From NCBI GenBank assembly GCA_963824215.1, contig CAWGOE010000004.1, positions 1 through 64,000 on the forward strand: 64,000 nt of DNA, given 5' to 3'. Numbering within the stretch: position 1 is the first letter of the stretch; the number at the start of each line of letters is the position of its first letter. This DNA is from VRUE01 sp963824215. Lineage in GTDB: Bacteria > Actinomycetota > Thermoleophilia > Solirubrobacterales > 70-9. Made by a program: the position numbers and the translations under genes. This document shows, one piece after another, positions 52,369 through 60,852 of the stretch. The notes beneath the pieces are model-generated. The model was not told the origin of the DNA, did not search any database, and saw only the letters and a list, made by a program, of their open reading frames with translations.

Positions 52369-52374
52369 GCTAGG

Positions 52375-52899
52375 TCAGCCAGCGCGCAAAAGACCCAGGG
52401 GGTGGCGCAGCCGGAAGCCGCGGCCTGAGCGCATTTCTTCGCTCCAACCGGGGCCATGGCCATCGCCTTCGTCGCTGGAGGTGTCCCAGCGCAACCCGGC
52501 GATTACGGCGAAGACGTGCCCGTGATTGGCGTAGATGCGAACCCAGCTACCCGGGCCACCGCCGCCCCAGCGCATGAAGCCGCGTGAGTCGAGCGGCGAG
52601 TCGAGCAGGCCCGCCGCGTGCATCACGTAGCTGACCGAGCCCGAGCAGTCATAGCCGCGTGAGTTCCAGTTGCGGTGACCTCCGCCCCAGCGGTAGGGCC
52701 GGTGGCGGATGTGGTTGGCGGCGCGGATCATCGCCTTGACCGAGGGCGGGGCGGATGCAGGCGGGATCGCCCGGCCGCTCGGCGTAAGCGTCGCCCGGGG
52801 GGTCTTGGCCGCCGCGCTGGAGGCTCCGGCACCGATCGTTACGGCGACGAGGCAGCAAACCGCGAGGAAGATGTTCATGCCCCTGCGCACGAAAGACAT
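52375..52899 (-). CDS. NlpC/P60-type cell-wall hydrolase
   Basis: The 174-aa protein has a signal peptide (core ~9-25 of the longer form; ATG 52878 gives a tighter leader), a short linker and an NlpC/P60-like domain. It contains YRWGGGHRNW, the nucleophile Cys85 in YDCSGSVSYVMHAAGLL and a candidate catalytic His128 in NHGHVFAVI. Such enzymes cut peptide links in peptidoglycan. The domain is slightly divergent from the classic type (WGG rather than YGG). The stop codon directly abuts the IS481 target duplication, so the coding region appears intact. Confidence 0.8.
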   Translation of the reverse strand: MSFVRRGMNIFLAVCCLVAVTIGAGASSAAAKTPRATLTPSGRAIPPASAPPSVKAMIRAANHIRHRPYRWGGGHRNWNSRGYDCSGSVSYVMHAAGLLDSPLDSRGFMRWGGGGPGSWVRIYANHGHVFAVIAGLRWDTSSDEGDGHGPGWSEEMRSGRGFRLRHPLGLLRAG

Positions 52900-53011
52900 C
52901 TATCGGCAGCTGCCAAGCGCGGCTTTAGACCTGGGATGGCGCTGGCGCGCAAGCCGGATCGAATAGCCTCCTCGCGCCCTTTCCAAGCCAGAATCCGGAG
53001 GACTTACCCAA

Positions 53012-55012
53012 ATGTTCGTCTCGAAGGCCGCCGTCGTCGGCGGCGGCACCATGGGCGGTGAGATCGCGCAGGCGATCGCCGCGTCCGACATCCCCGTCGT
53101 CGTCAAGGACATCGACCAGAAGTTCGTCGATGCCGCGGTTGAGAAAGCCCGCGCCGTCACCGAGGGTCAGCTCGGTCGCCTGGTCAAGAAGGAGAAGCTG
53201 ACCCAGGAGCAGGCCGATGCCCGCCTCGCCGAGGTGATGGGCCTGATCACCGGCACCACCAGCTATGGGGACTTCGGCGACGTCGACTTCGTGGTCGAGG
53301 CGGTGCCGGAGCGGATGGAGATCAAGCAGGCGGTCTTCCGCGAGCTCGATGCTGCCACGCCGGGCCACGCGATCCTCTCCTCCAACACTTCCTCGCTCTC
53401 GATCACCGAGATCGGCGAAGCGACCCTGCGCCCCGACAAGGTCGTCGGCTTCCACTTCTTCTACCCCGCTTCGGTGATGCCGCTGGTTGAGGTGATCGCC
53501 TCAGACGACACCACGCAGGAGACCGCCACCGCCGCCTACAACTTCGCCCAAGCGATCAAGAAGCAGCCGATCGTCTGTGGCGAGGTCCCCGGCTTCGTCG
53601 TCAACCGCGTGCTGATGGCGACGATGGGCGAGATCTGGCGTGCCCAGGAGGAGGGGGGGCTCTCGCTAAAGGCGATCGACGAGGCGATCGCCGGCGCCAA
53701 AGCGGCGCCGATGGGTCCCTTCTTCCTCACCGACCTGCTCGGGCTCGACACCGTGTTGCACGTCGCCGAGCACCTGAACGAGTCCTACGGCGAGAGCTTC
53801 TACGTCCACAAGGGCCTGCAGGGCCTCGTCGCCGACGGCAAGCTCGGCGCCAAGAGCGGTGGCGAGGGCTTCTTCAAGGACGGCGAGCAGAACGTCCCCG
53901 GCGAGGCTGAGCCCGACACCGAGGAGCTGGTCGCAATGTTCACTGGGCGGGCGCTGATCGAGGCCTGCCAGCTGGTCGAGGAGGGTGTCTGCTCGGTCCG
54001 CGACATCGACCTCGGGATGATGGCCGGCGCCGGCCTCGACCCGCGCAAAGGCCTTTTCCCGCCCTTCTGGAAAGCCGACCTGGAGGGCCTCGACACGATC
54101 CTCGAGCGGATCGAGCAGCTCGAGGAGAAGCACGGCGAGCGCTTCGCGCCACCGGTGACGCTGAAGCGGCTCGTTGCCCAGGGGCGGCTCGGGCTCAAAT
54201 CGGGCCAGGGCTTCTACCCCTATCCGCAGCCCGACGAGGGCGAGCAGCCGGAGACGGTGAAGCTGGAGACTCGCGGCGGCGTCGCGATCGCCTGGCTTGC
54301 CAACGCGCCGATGAACGCGATCTCGCCCGACGTGATCCGCGATCTCGGCAAGGTCTGGGAGCAGGTCAAGGCGTCCGATCAGATTGGCGCGATGGTCGTC
54401 GCCTCTTCGATTCCGGTCGTCTTCTCGGCCGGCGCCGACATCAAGGCTTTCACCCAGATGGACGAGGGTGGCGGCGAGGAGCTGCTGCACACCGCGCACG
54501 CGCTGTTGCGCGAGCTCGGCACCGACAGTGTCGCCACGATCGCTGCGGTCAACTCGATCGCCTTCGGCGGTGGCTGCGAGTTGGCGATGGCGTGTGACGT
54601 TCGGATTGCCGCTGAGGCGGCGGTCTTCGGCCAGCCGGAGATCAAACTGGGGATCGTCCCCGGCTTCGGCGGCACGCAGCGTTTGCCGCGCCTGGTCGGC
54701 CCCAACAAGGCGCTGGAGATGAACCTGGTCGGCGACGCGGTGCTCGCCGGCGAGGCGCTCGACTTCGGCCTCGTCAACCGGGTCGTCCCCGACCACGAGT
54801 TGTTCGAGACGGCGCTGATGTGGGCGCGCAAGCTGGCCGCCCAGGCGCCGATCGCGCGCGAACAGATCAAGGCGGCCTCCCACAAGGGCGACCTCGACGA
54901 GGGCATCGAGGCCGAGAAGCAGGCTTTCGCCGCAGCCTTTGGCAGCGAGGACGCTAAGGAGGGCATCAGCGCCTTTCTCGGCAAGCGGACCCCCAAGTGG
55001 AGCGGCAAGTAG
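53012..55012 (+). CDS. 3-hydroxyacyl-CoA dehydrogenase / enoyl-CoA hydratase fusion
   Basis: The 666-aa protein starts with the 3-hydroxyacyl-CoA dehydrogenase NAD site (VVGGGTMGGEIAQAIAASD), SSNTSSLSITEI and the catalytic GFHFFYPASVMPLVEV with its His. Two C-terminal dehydrogenase repeats follow (~190-400). The last ~250 residues are an enoyl-CoA hydratase with both catalytic Glu visible (GGGCELAMACD and QPEIKLGIVPGFGGTQRLP). The order dehydrogenase then hydratase is the reverse of E. coli FadB. It performs two central beta-oxidation steps; a thiolase is at 19307. It is preceded by a GGAGG ribosome site and followed 11 bp later by a sirtuin gene. Confidence 0.92.
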   Translation: MFVSKAAVVGGGTMGGEIAQAIAASDIPVVVKDIDQKFVDAAVEKARAVTEGQLGRLVKKEKLTQEQADARLAEVMGLITGTTSYGDFGDVDFVVEAVPERMEIKQAVFRELDAATPGHAILSSNTSSLSITEIGEATLRPDKVVGFHFFYPASVMPLVEVIASDDTTQETATAAYNFAQAIKKQPIVCGEVPGFVVNRVLMATMGEIWRAQEEGGLSLKAIDEAIAGAKAAPMGPFFLTDLLGLDTVLHVAEHLNESYGESFYVHKGLQGLVADGKLGAKSGGEGFFKDGEQNVPGEAEPDTEELVAMFTGRALIEACQLVEEGVCSVRDIDLGMMAGAGLDPRKGLFPPFWKADLEGLDTILERIEQLEEKHGERFAPPVTLKRLVAQGRLGLKSGQGFYPYPQPDEGEQPETVKLETRGGVAIAWLANAPMNAISPDVIRDLGKVWEQVKASDQIGAMVVASSIPVVFSAGADIKAFTQMDEGGGEELLHTAHALLRELGTDSVATIAAVNSIAFGGGCELAMACDVRIAAEAAVFGQPEIKLGIVPGFGGTQRLPRLVGPNKALEMNLVGDAVLAGEALDFGLVNRVVPDHELFETALMWARKLAAQAPIAREQIKAASHKGDLDEGIEAEKQAFAAAFGSEDAKEGISAFLGKRTPKWSGK

Positions 55013-55023
55013 GAACAGCCACA

Positions 55024-55767
55024 GTGAGCGCCGCCGAGCGACTCGCGGAGCTGATCCGCGAGTCGAGCTGCACGGTGGCGCTGACCGGGGCGGGGGTCTC
55101 GGTGCCGTCCGGGATCCCCGATTTCCGCACCCCGGAGACTGGGTTGTGGGAGAACGTCGACCCGATGGAGGTCGCCCACATCGACGTCTTCGAACGCGAC
55201 CCGGCCCGCTTCTGGTCCTACTACCGGCCGCGCTTCCACTCGCTCGGCGACAAACAGCCGAACGCCGCCCACGGGGCGCTCGCCGAGCTCGAGCGGCGCG
55301 GCCTGCTGGAGGGTGTGATCACCCAGAACATCGACCGCCTCCACCGCGCCGCCGGCTCGGACAACGTGGTCGAGGTGCACGGCTCGATCGAAACCTCGAC
55401 CTGCCGAAGCTGTGCCGCCTCTTATGGGCTCGAGGAGGTCGACGCGCTCTTTAACTCCGCCGGCGTAGCCATCTGCGTCTCTTGTGAGGGCCCCGTCAAA
55501 CCCGACGTCGTCCTCTTTGGCGAGATGCTGCCCGAAGCCGCTATGCGGCAGGCCCAAGAGCTGGCGGCCCGCGCCGAGCTGATGCTCTGCATCGGCAGCT
55601 CCCTGGTGGTCCACCCTGTGGCGGGGCTGCCGGAGGTGACCAGGTCCTGCGGCGGGCGCCTGGCGATCGTCACCCAGGGCCCGACCCCCTATGACGGCGA
55701 CGCCGTGCTCAAGCTCGACGGCGAGGTCGATGAGGAGCTGGGCGCTCTCCTGGCGGCACTCGGCTAG
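55024..55767 (+). CDS. Sir2-family NAD-dependent protein deacylase
   Basis: The 247-aa protein has the NAD site TGAGVSVPSGIPDFR, the catalytic TQNIDRLHRAAG with HGS, and a zinc ribbon with CRSC and CVSC. KPDVVLFGEMLP and IGSSLVVHPVAGLP follow. Sirtuins remove acyl groups from lysines using NAD+. GTG at 55024 is preferred over GTG 54997, which overlaps the upstream gene. Placement next to a beta-oxidation enzyme fits the known sirtuin control of acyl-CoA metabolism, though this is inference. It is directly followed, without gap, by the HAD gene. Confidence 0.9.
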   Translation: MSAAERLAELIRESSCTVALTGAGVSVPSGIPDFRTPETGLWENVDPMEVAHIDVFERDPARFWSYYRPRFHSLGDKQPNAAHGALAELERRGLLEGVITQNIDRLHRAAGSDNVVEVHGSIETSTCRSCAASYGLEEVDALFNSAGVAICVSCEGPVKPDVVLFGEMLPEAAMRQAQELAARAELMLCIGSSLVVHPVAGLPEVTRSCGGRLAIVTQGPTPYDGDAVLKLDGEVDEELGALLAALG

Positions 55768-56442
55768 ATGACCTCGCTCGATAACGGGGCAGTCGAAGCC
55801 CCAGAGGCGGTGATCTTCGACAACGACGGCCTCCTGCTCGACACGGAGTCCGTCTGGACCCGGGCCGAGCAGGACCTCTTTGAGCGGAGAGGTCTCGAGT
55901 TCACGCCGGCCAACAAGCGAGAGCTGGTCGGCACCTCGGCCGAGATCGCCGGCGGCATCCTCGAGCGGCGCCTAGGGGAGCCCGGCCGTGCCATTGAGCT
56001 AATCGAGGAGCTGAACGAGCTCGTCGTCGCCGAGCTCGAGCACGGCGTCGAGGCAATGGTCGGCGCGCGCGAGCTCCTGCATGCGCTCAAACAGCGCGGC
56101 ACCCCAATCGGCCTCGTCTCTAACTCCCCACTTGTCTTCGTCCGTCGCTCGCTGGAGATAGTCGGCTTCCATGATCGCTTCGACGTCGTCCTCAGTGCCC
56201 ACGAAGTGGCGGCGCCGAAGCCCGCTCCAGACCCTTACCTCGAGGCCTGCCGCCGCCTTGGGGTCGAGCCCGGGCCAAACGTCGTCGCGCTGGAGGACTC
56301 GCCGACCGGCGTAGCCGCCGCTCGGGCAGCGGGCCTAACCGTGATCGGCGTCCCCTCGCTGGAGGGCATTGCCCTCGACGAAGCCCACCACATCGCCGAG
56401 TCCCTGCTCGACGACGTGGTGTCCCGCCGTCTCGCCCTTTGA
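55768..56442 (+). CDS. HAD-family phosphatase, beta-phosphoglucomutase-like
   Basis: The 224-aa protein has HAD motif I FDNDGLLLDTE (nucleophile first Asp), motif II SNS, a Lys in PKPAPDPYLEAC and motif III/IV LEDSPTGVAAARAAG. An alpha-helical cap lies between motifs I and II, as in phosphoglycolate phosphatase and beta-phosphoglucomutase. Substrate unknown. It begins immediately after the sirtuin stop and converges with 56444. Confidence 0.88.
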   Translation: MTSLDNGAVEAPEAVIFDNDGLLLDTESVWTRAEQDLFERRGLEFTPANKRELVGTSAEIAGGILERRLGEPGRAIELIEELNELVVAELEHGVEAMVGARELLHALKQRGTPIGLVSNSPLVFVRRSLEIVGFHDRFDVVLSAHEVAAPKPAPDPYLEACRRLGVEPGPNVVALEDSPTGVAAARAAGLTVIGVPSLEGIALDEAHHIAESLLDDVVSRRLAL

Positions 56443-56443
56443 G

Positions 56444-57289
56444 CTAACCGCGCAGCACGCGGCGGCGGCGCAGGATCCGCTCACAGATCGCGAGCAGCTC
56501 GACGACCTTGTGCTCCTCCTCGACCGATAGGTCGCCACGGAGAGCGGCGTTTGCCAGCTCACCAACTTCGTGACGCCGTCCTTCCAGTTCGGCCATGTCC
56601 CGCCCGTGGTCGGGATCTGCAAGCGCGCCAGCCAGCTCGACCAGCATCGCCTCGATGCCGATGCGCAGCTGCAAGGCTGCCTCGCGGCGTCGGCCCGCAT
56701 CTAGGTCAGCGCGAGCGCGCAGAACCAGGGTCTCGCAAGCGTCGAGGCGCTCGCGACCGCCGAGGATGGCGGCGATCCGCTCTTGTGGCCCCAGCTCTTC
56801 GTCTCGACGTCGCCTCGGACTGGACCCCGCGCGAACGTCGACCTCCCGGGCGGCCGCAAAGCGCCCCGCGGCGACCTCCTTGCCGCTGCCGTGGCCGATC
56901 CGTATGGTCGTCGCGCTCTCAGCCCGCACTTCGAACCCGAGCGGATCGGCGCTGGCCGCGGCCTGGGCGTGCAGAGCCCGGTTGAGCAAGTCGAGTCCCT
57001 CATCGACGGCGGTGTCGATCGAGTCCTCGGAGGCGACAGCCCCCTCGAGCCACTCAGCGGCATCGGCTTCGGAGTCGAACGGCTCGTGTGCCCGGATGGC
57101 GGTTATCCGAGTCAGCGCAACCGAATCCGGGTCGGTTCCCGCCTCGACCTCCTGCGGGCGCCGTCGGCGACGCCGCGGGGGAGGGGGAGCGCCCAGCGTT
57201 TCGATCACCAGAACCCGCTCGGCACCGTCCTCCCGGGCCAGATAACGGCCGTCGGGCACGCCGATCGTGCCGGGAAGGTCGAACTGCAC
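56444..57289 (-). CDS. Conserved-looking hypothetical protein
   Basis: The 281-aa protein is not one I recognise. It has a beta-rich N-terminus (TIGVPDGRYLA, RVLVIETLG), then a striking PPPPRRRRRRPQE run at ~36-48. Charged alpha-helical regions follow, ending with a Leu/Glu-rich helix and RRRRVLRG. No signal or membrane segment is seen, so it is probably cytoplasmic. It follows the triple-domain cell-wall hydrolase on the same strand (17-bp gap) and is likely in its operon. Confidence 0.65.
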   Translation of the reverse strand: MQFDLPGTIGVPDGRYLAREDGAERVLVIETLGAPPPPRRRRRRPQEVEAGTDPDSVALTRITAIRAHEPFDSEADAAEWLEGAVASEDSIDTAVDEGLDLLNRALHAQAAASADPLGFEVRAESATTIRIGHGSGKEVAAGRFAAAREVDVRAGSSPRRRRDEELGPQERIAAILGGRERLDACETLVLRARADLDAGRRREAALQLRIGIEAMLVELAGALADPDHGRDMAELEGRRHEVGELANAALRGDLSVEEEHKVVELLAICERILRRRRVLRG

Positions 57290-57306
57290 GAATCCGAAGT
57301 GCTGCG

Positions 57307-59577
57307 TCAGTCGCCCTTACCCTGCTGCTTCTCGGCCGGCAGCGAGAACTTCGACGGCTTGGTCGGCACATCGGGGTTGTCGATCTTCTCGAGACGATCG
57401 GTCAGCCGCAGCCACTGGTCGGGTTTGAGCAGCTGCACGAACTGAGCCTCGGCGCCGGCGCCGCTGACCGGGCTGTAGCCGATGTGAACGTGGTCGGCGT
57501 GATCGCCCATCGCGAAGCTCGGGCCGCCGAGTTCCTGCAGCGAGATCAGCTCGTCGGGGACCATCGTTCCCTGCAGCTGCAGGACCGCCCGCAGCAGGGT
57601 TTCGGTGATCGAGCCCGGGCCCTGGTTGCCGAGTACGGGCACACCGTTGATCAGGGCGATGTCGGCAGCGCCGCCATAAGAGTGATTGGAGATGTTGCCG
57701 CTGGTCGTGATGCTGCCGTGGCGGCCGCAGAGCAGCGAGGTGACCGTCAGGCGGAAGCCCTGGCTAGAGAGGTAGGCGAGCGCGGCGAGCAGGCGCCGGT
57801 CGATCTGCCCGGCGCGGATTTCAACCCGGTCGCACTCGGATACTTCGATCTGCTTGTCGGCGAGCACGCGGCGAGCCAGCATCGTCTCGGGCAGCAGCAG
57901 CACGCCAGCACCGCTGAGCTTCGCCGTGAGCGCGTTCTTCCCCTTGGCCCGGTAGATCGCCGTCGCCTCGAGCAGCTTCCAGCCGTCGAGGATCGGCTTC
58001 GGGTCGATCCGGGGGGCGCCTTTGCCCGCAGGGCGGATGGCGAAGTTGATGTGGGGGTCGACCCCGTTCTCCTCGGCACCGATCCGCGCCAAGACCGTTC
58101 CAGCTATAACCCTCGACCCGACGTCGATGGTTCCGTCGGCGCCCTTGGCGGCGGCGCTATCGACCGAAACACTCGCCTCGTCCTCGTCCGGCTCGACCCG
58201 TTCGGGGAGGGCGCGGAGACGCGGCCGGATGTCCTGGCTGTCGACCGGGATCCGCTTCTCCTGGCCGGTCGGCATCACGACCTTGCGCTCGTTGCGGACG
58301 ATCTCGCCCAGCTTTGCGTAGAGGTAGCGGTTGCCGTAGGCGTCGCGCAGGACGACGAAGCGGCCCAAGCGGTCCGACTTGCCCATCTTCACGACGACCC
58401 CATCGTTGACTGCGACCACTGGTGCGCCCTCGCGGGCGAAGATGTTGATCCCGCGGCGGGTCGGCGAAGAGGAGATCACCTCGGCGGCGTTGCCGAGCTC
58501 CTCGCGGTCCTGCGGGGTTGCTTTGCTCAGCGCCGCCCGGGCCGAGATGTCGTCGGCGTAGCGGGCATCGGCGGCGACCGGGAAGTGGGCTCCCTCGGTG
58601 AGGCCGGTCAGCGAGCCGACCAGGTCTGGCGGCAGCTTGCCGTAAGCGCGGGCGTAGAGGAGCACCTCCTGCACGTACCAGTCGGCGTGGTTGTAAGCGA
58701 AGATCGCGTCGTAGAGGTTGTCCTCGGCACCCGCAGCCTTGAGGTAGTTGGCAGCGGCGCAGATCGCGTCGACGGGGTTGTAGGGATCCTTACGACCGTC
58801 GCCGTTGGCGTCGAGCCCATACATCTCCCAGCTGGAGGGGATGAACTGCATCCAGCCCATCGCGCCGGCGCTGGAGACGTTTAGGTTGGTGCCGAAGGCG
58901 GTCTCGATTTTGTTGATCGAGGCGAGTACCTGCCAGGGGATCCCGTACTCGGTGCCACAGGCTTGGTAGATCGGCAGCAGAAAGGGCGGGATCTCGAAGG
59001 AGTCGATGATGAAGTTGGGGACACCGATCGGCGCCGGGCCGAAGGGGGCGATCGTCGTGCTGGGGTTGGCGGTCGTGGGGGCGCCGCCGTTGCCGAACTG
59101 CAGACCGCCGTCCGGGCCCTGCTCCGGAGGCTGATCGCCTGCGGTTGCGGCCGGCGCGCTGACCCCGCCGCCGCTCTTCGAGGTAGCGGTGCCGAGGGCC
59201 TGGTTCTGGGTGACTCCGCCGGCGTCATCTGCCGCAGCGGCATCGAGGCTGGCTCCACTCTGCGGCGCGCCGGCTGGCGGCGCGTCAGTAGCTGGCGGCT
59301 CAACTGCGTCCGGAGCCGTCGCTTCCGCTTCCTCGCTGAGATCGGAAGCCGATTCGCAATCGGCGTCTTCGAGGTCGACCAGGCCGTCCGCGTCGTCGTC
59401 CTCCTGGTTGCTGCAGGCGGGGGTCTGGAAGGGCGCCGGGGCCGTGGTCAAGCCGTTGGCCGCGCGGCTCTGCTCGAGCCCAGTCGTCGACTGCTCGGCG
59501 CCGGCCATGCCGACACCGAGCGCGGTGATCAGCGCGAAGCCTGCCAGGGCGGTGATAAGTGCGAGCTTTTGTCTCAT
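57307..59577 (-). CDS. Exported three-domain cell-wall hydrolase (lytic transglycosylase, M23-like, M15-like)
   Basis: The 756-aa protein has a signal peptide (~3-27), an acidic loop DDDADGLVDLEDADC, and an Ala/Pro/Gly-rich linker to ~180. A transglycosylase-type domain follows (~205-320: INKIETAFGTN, with the likely catalytic Glu, then GAMGWMQFIPSSWE and DANGDGRKDPYNPVDA). Then comes an M23/LytM-like region (~370-540; GINIFAREGAPVVAVNDGVV, DPHINFAI, metal His not all obvious). The C-terminal D,D-peptidase-like domain resembles M15 (NHSYGGAADIAL, DHADHVHIGYSP). Together these would cut both glycan and peptide parts of peptidoglycan. Substrate and activity of the M23-like part are uncertain. 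Confidence 0.82.
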   Translation of the reverse strand: MRQKLALITALAGFALITALGVGMAGAEQSTTGLEQSRAANGLTTAPAPFQTPACSNQEDDDADGLVDLEDADCESASDLSEEAEATAPDAVEPPATDAPPAGAPQSGASLDAAAADDAGGVTQNQALGTATSKSGGGVSAPAATAGDQPPEQGPDGGLQFGNGGAPTTANPSTTIAPFGPAPIGVPNFIIDSFEIPPFLLPIYQACGTEYGIPWQVLASINKIETAFGTNLNVSSAGAMGWMQFIPSSWEMYGLDANGDGRKDPYNPVDAICAAANYLKAAGAEDNLYDAIFAYNHADWYVQEVLLYARAYGKLPPDLVGSLTGLTEGAHFPVAADARYADDISARAALSKATPQDREELGNAAEVISSSPTRRGINIFAREGAPVVAVNDGVVVKMGKSDRLGRFVVLRDAYGNRYLYAKLGEIVRNERKVVMPTGQEKRIPVDSQDIRPRLRALPERVEPDEDEASVSVDSAAAKGADGTIDVGSRVIAGTVLARIGAEENGVDPHINFAIRPAGKGAPRIDPKPILDGWKLLEATAIYRAKGKNALTAKLSGAGVLLLPETMLARRVLADKQIEVSECDRVEIRAGQIDRRLLAALAYLSSQGFRLTVTSLLCGRHGSITTSGNISNHSYGGAADIALINGVPVLGNQGPGSITETLLRAVLQLQGTMVPDELISLQELGGPSFAMGDHADHVHIGYSPVSGAGAEAQFVQLLKPDQWLRLTDRLEKIDNPDVPTKPSKFSLPAEKQQGKGD

Positions 59578-59824
59578 GCGACGGCGCCAGTATTCCCTGC
59601 GTGCACGGGCCTATGCGTACCCGAATCCACCCTCTCCCCAAGCATGAAGCACGCCCACGCTACTGGCTCGTGCGGAGGCACGCAATGCGCTACGGCGCCG
59701 TCCAACACGCCCTTAATCAAGGTCCTGCCCGTATACATCGAACCGGGAGGATTTCAGTCAACTCGGATGCGCTCGTTAAGAACCTGTTTCAACCCGCGAG
59801 CAAAGAATCTCTAAGGTGTCCCCG
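59578..59824. other. Divergent promoter region, no gene seen
   Basis: This 247-bp gap separates the divergent cell-wall hydrolase and coiled-coil genes. I see no RNA gene or repeat in it. It presumably carries both promoters, but no clear -35/-10 pair could be assigned. Confidence 0.5.
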
Positions 59825-60175
59825 ATGAGCGTCGAGAACGATTACAAAGACGACCAGGACGGGCTTCGCGCCCGCAGTGAGCAGGCGATCAGCGAGCTGG
59901 CGCAGGCCCTGCTTGACAGCAACGTGCTGGAGAATGCCGTCGCCGCGGCTTTCGGCGCCCGTGAGAAGGCGCTGGAGGCTCAGCACGCCGCGATGACCGC
60001 CCTCAACCTGCCGTCGGCCGGCAATCTCGAGCGACTCGAGCGCCGCCTGCGCTCACTCTCGCAGCGACTTGACGAGGTTGAGGATGAGCTCGACCGCTCC
60101 TCGCGCGAGATCGGCCGCCTGCGCCGCGAGATTGCCGCCCAGGGTCGCGAGTCTGACCCTAAGGTTGAGGGTTAG
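59825..60175 (+). CDS. Small coiled-coil protein
   Basis: The 116-aa protein (ATG 59825; GTG 59816 adds three residues) is almost entirely helical. It has Ala/Glu-rich stretches and a heptad pattern in the C-terminal half (LERLERRLRSLSQRLDEVED onward). No signal or membrane segment is visible. It resembles phasin-like or regulatory coiled coils in general shape only, so I do not assign a function. Its stop overlaps the convergent phosphorylase gene by 4 bp. Confidence 0.65.
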   Translation: MSVENDYKDDQDGLRARSEQAISELAQALLDSNVLENAVAAAFGAREKALEAQHAAMTALNLPSAGNLERLERRLRSLSQRLDEVEDELDRSSREIGRLRREIAAQGRESDPKVEG

Positions 60176-60852
60176 ATAGACCCTCCCAGCAGGGATTTCG
60201 CCGCCGCATTGCCCGCCAGCTTGGCTGCCGTCTCGAGCCTCTCGTCGCCGAGTCGCTTATCGCCGGCTTGGTCGACGATGAGAATGGCCGCGGCGGCGAT
60301 GCCGAGCTGAGTGGCGCGGGCAAGCAGCGCAGCCGTCTGCATGTCGGCTGCCACCACGGTGTCGGGAAGCTCATCTTGCTCCACGGCGGCGGTGTCGAGG
60401 CTAGCGACGATTGCCGGGCGTGCCTCCGCGCCCAGCGCTCGCTCGATCCCCTCCAGCAGATCCGGGCTGGGCGTCACCGTGTCGCCGACGTCGAGCCCGA
60501 ATGCGGTCGTGCTACCGGCGACGGCCAGTGCTTCGGCCACCGGCAGAAGCTCACCTAGCTCGGCTCGTCCCGGAATTCCCGAACAGGTGCCAACCCTGAT
60601 CGCCCGCCGAACGCCCAGCTTGTTTAGGTCGGCGAGCACGATCGCGGCGCTGGGGCCGCCCATCCCGGTCGCCTGGACCGTCAGCTCAAGGCCGCTCGCC
60701 GTCCTGCCCGAGTACCCCCACAGGCCGCGGGCGTGATTGCTCATCTTCGGTTTCTCGAGCAGCTCCTGAGCGAGCAAGAGGGATCGTCCGGGGTCGCCGA
60801 CCAGGATCGCGTTGCTCGCCAGCGGCGCCGTCGGTCTCAGCCGTGAGGGCAT
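60172..60852 (-). CDS. Purine/uridine phosphorylase family protein
   Basis: The 226-aa protein fits the PNP/UDP phosphorylase family: the phosphate-binding GDPGR at the N-terminus, QATGMGGPSAAIVLADL, and VRRAIRVGTCSG. The C-terminal half has VAADMQTAALLARATQLGI, which parallels the ExMExA-type ribose/base-binding motif, with Asp-Met-Gln instead of Glu-Met-Glu. Nucleoside phosphorylases split nucleosides with phosphate. The altered motif may change specificity. Its start lies 167 bp inside the 3' end of the upstream iron permease frame. Confidence 0.8.
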   Translation of the reverse strand: MPSRLRPTAPLASNAILVGDPGRSLLLAQELLEKPKMSNHARGLWGYSGRTASGLELTVQATGMGGPSAAIVLADLNKLGVRRAIRVGTCSGIPGRAELGELLPVAEALAVAGSTTAFGLDVGDTVTPSPDLLEGIERALGAEARPAIVASLDTAAVEQDELPDTVVAADMQTAALLARATQLGIAAAAILIVDQAGDKRLGDERLETAAKLAGNAAAKSLLGGSI

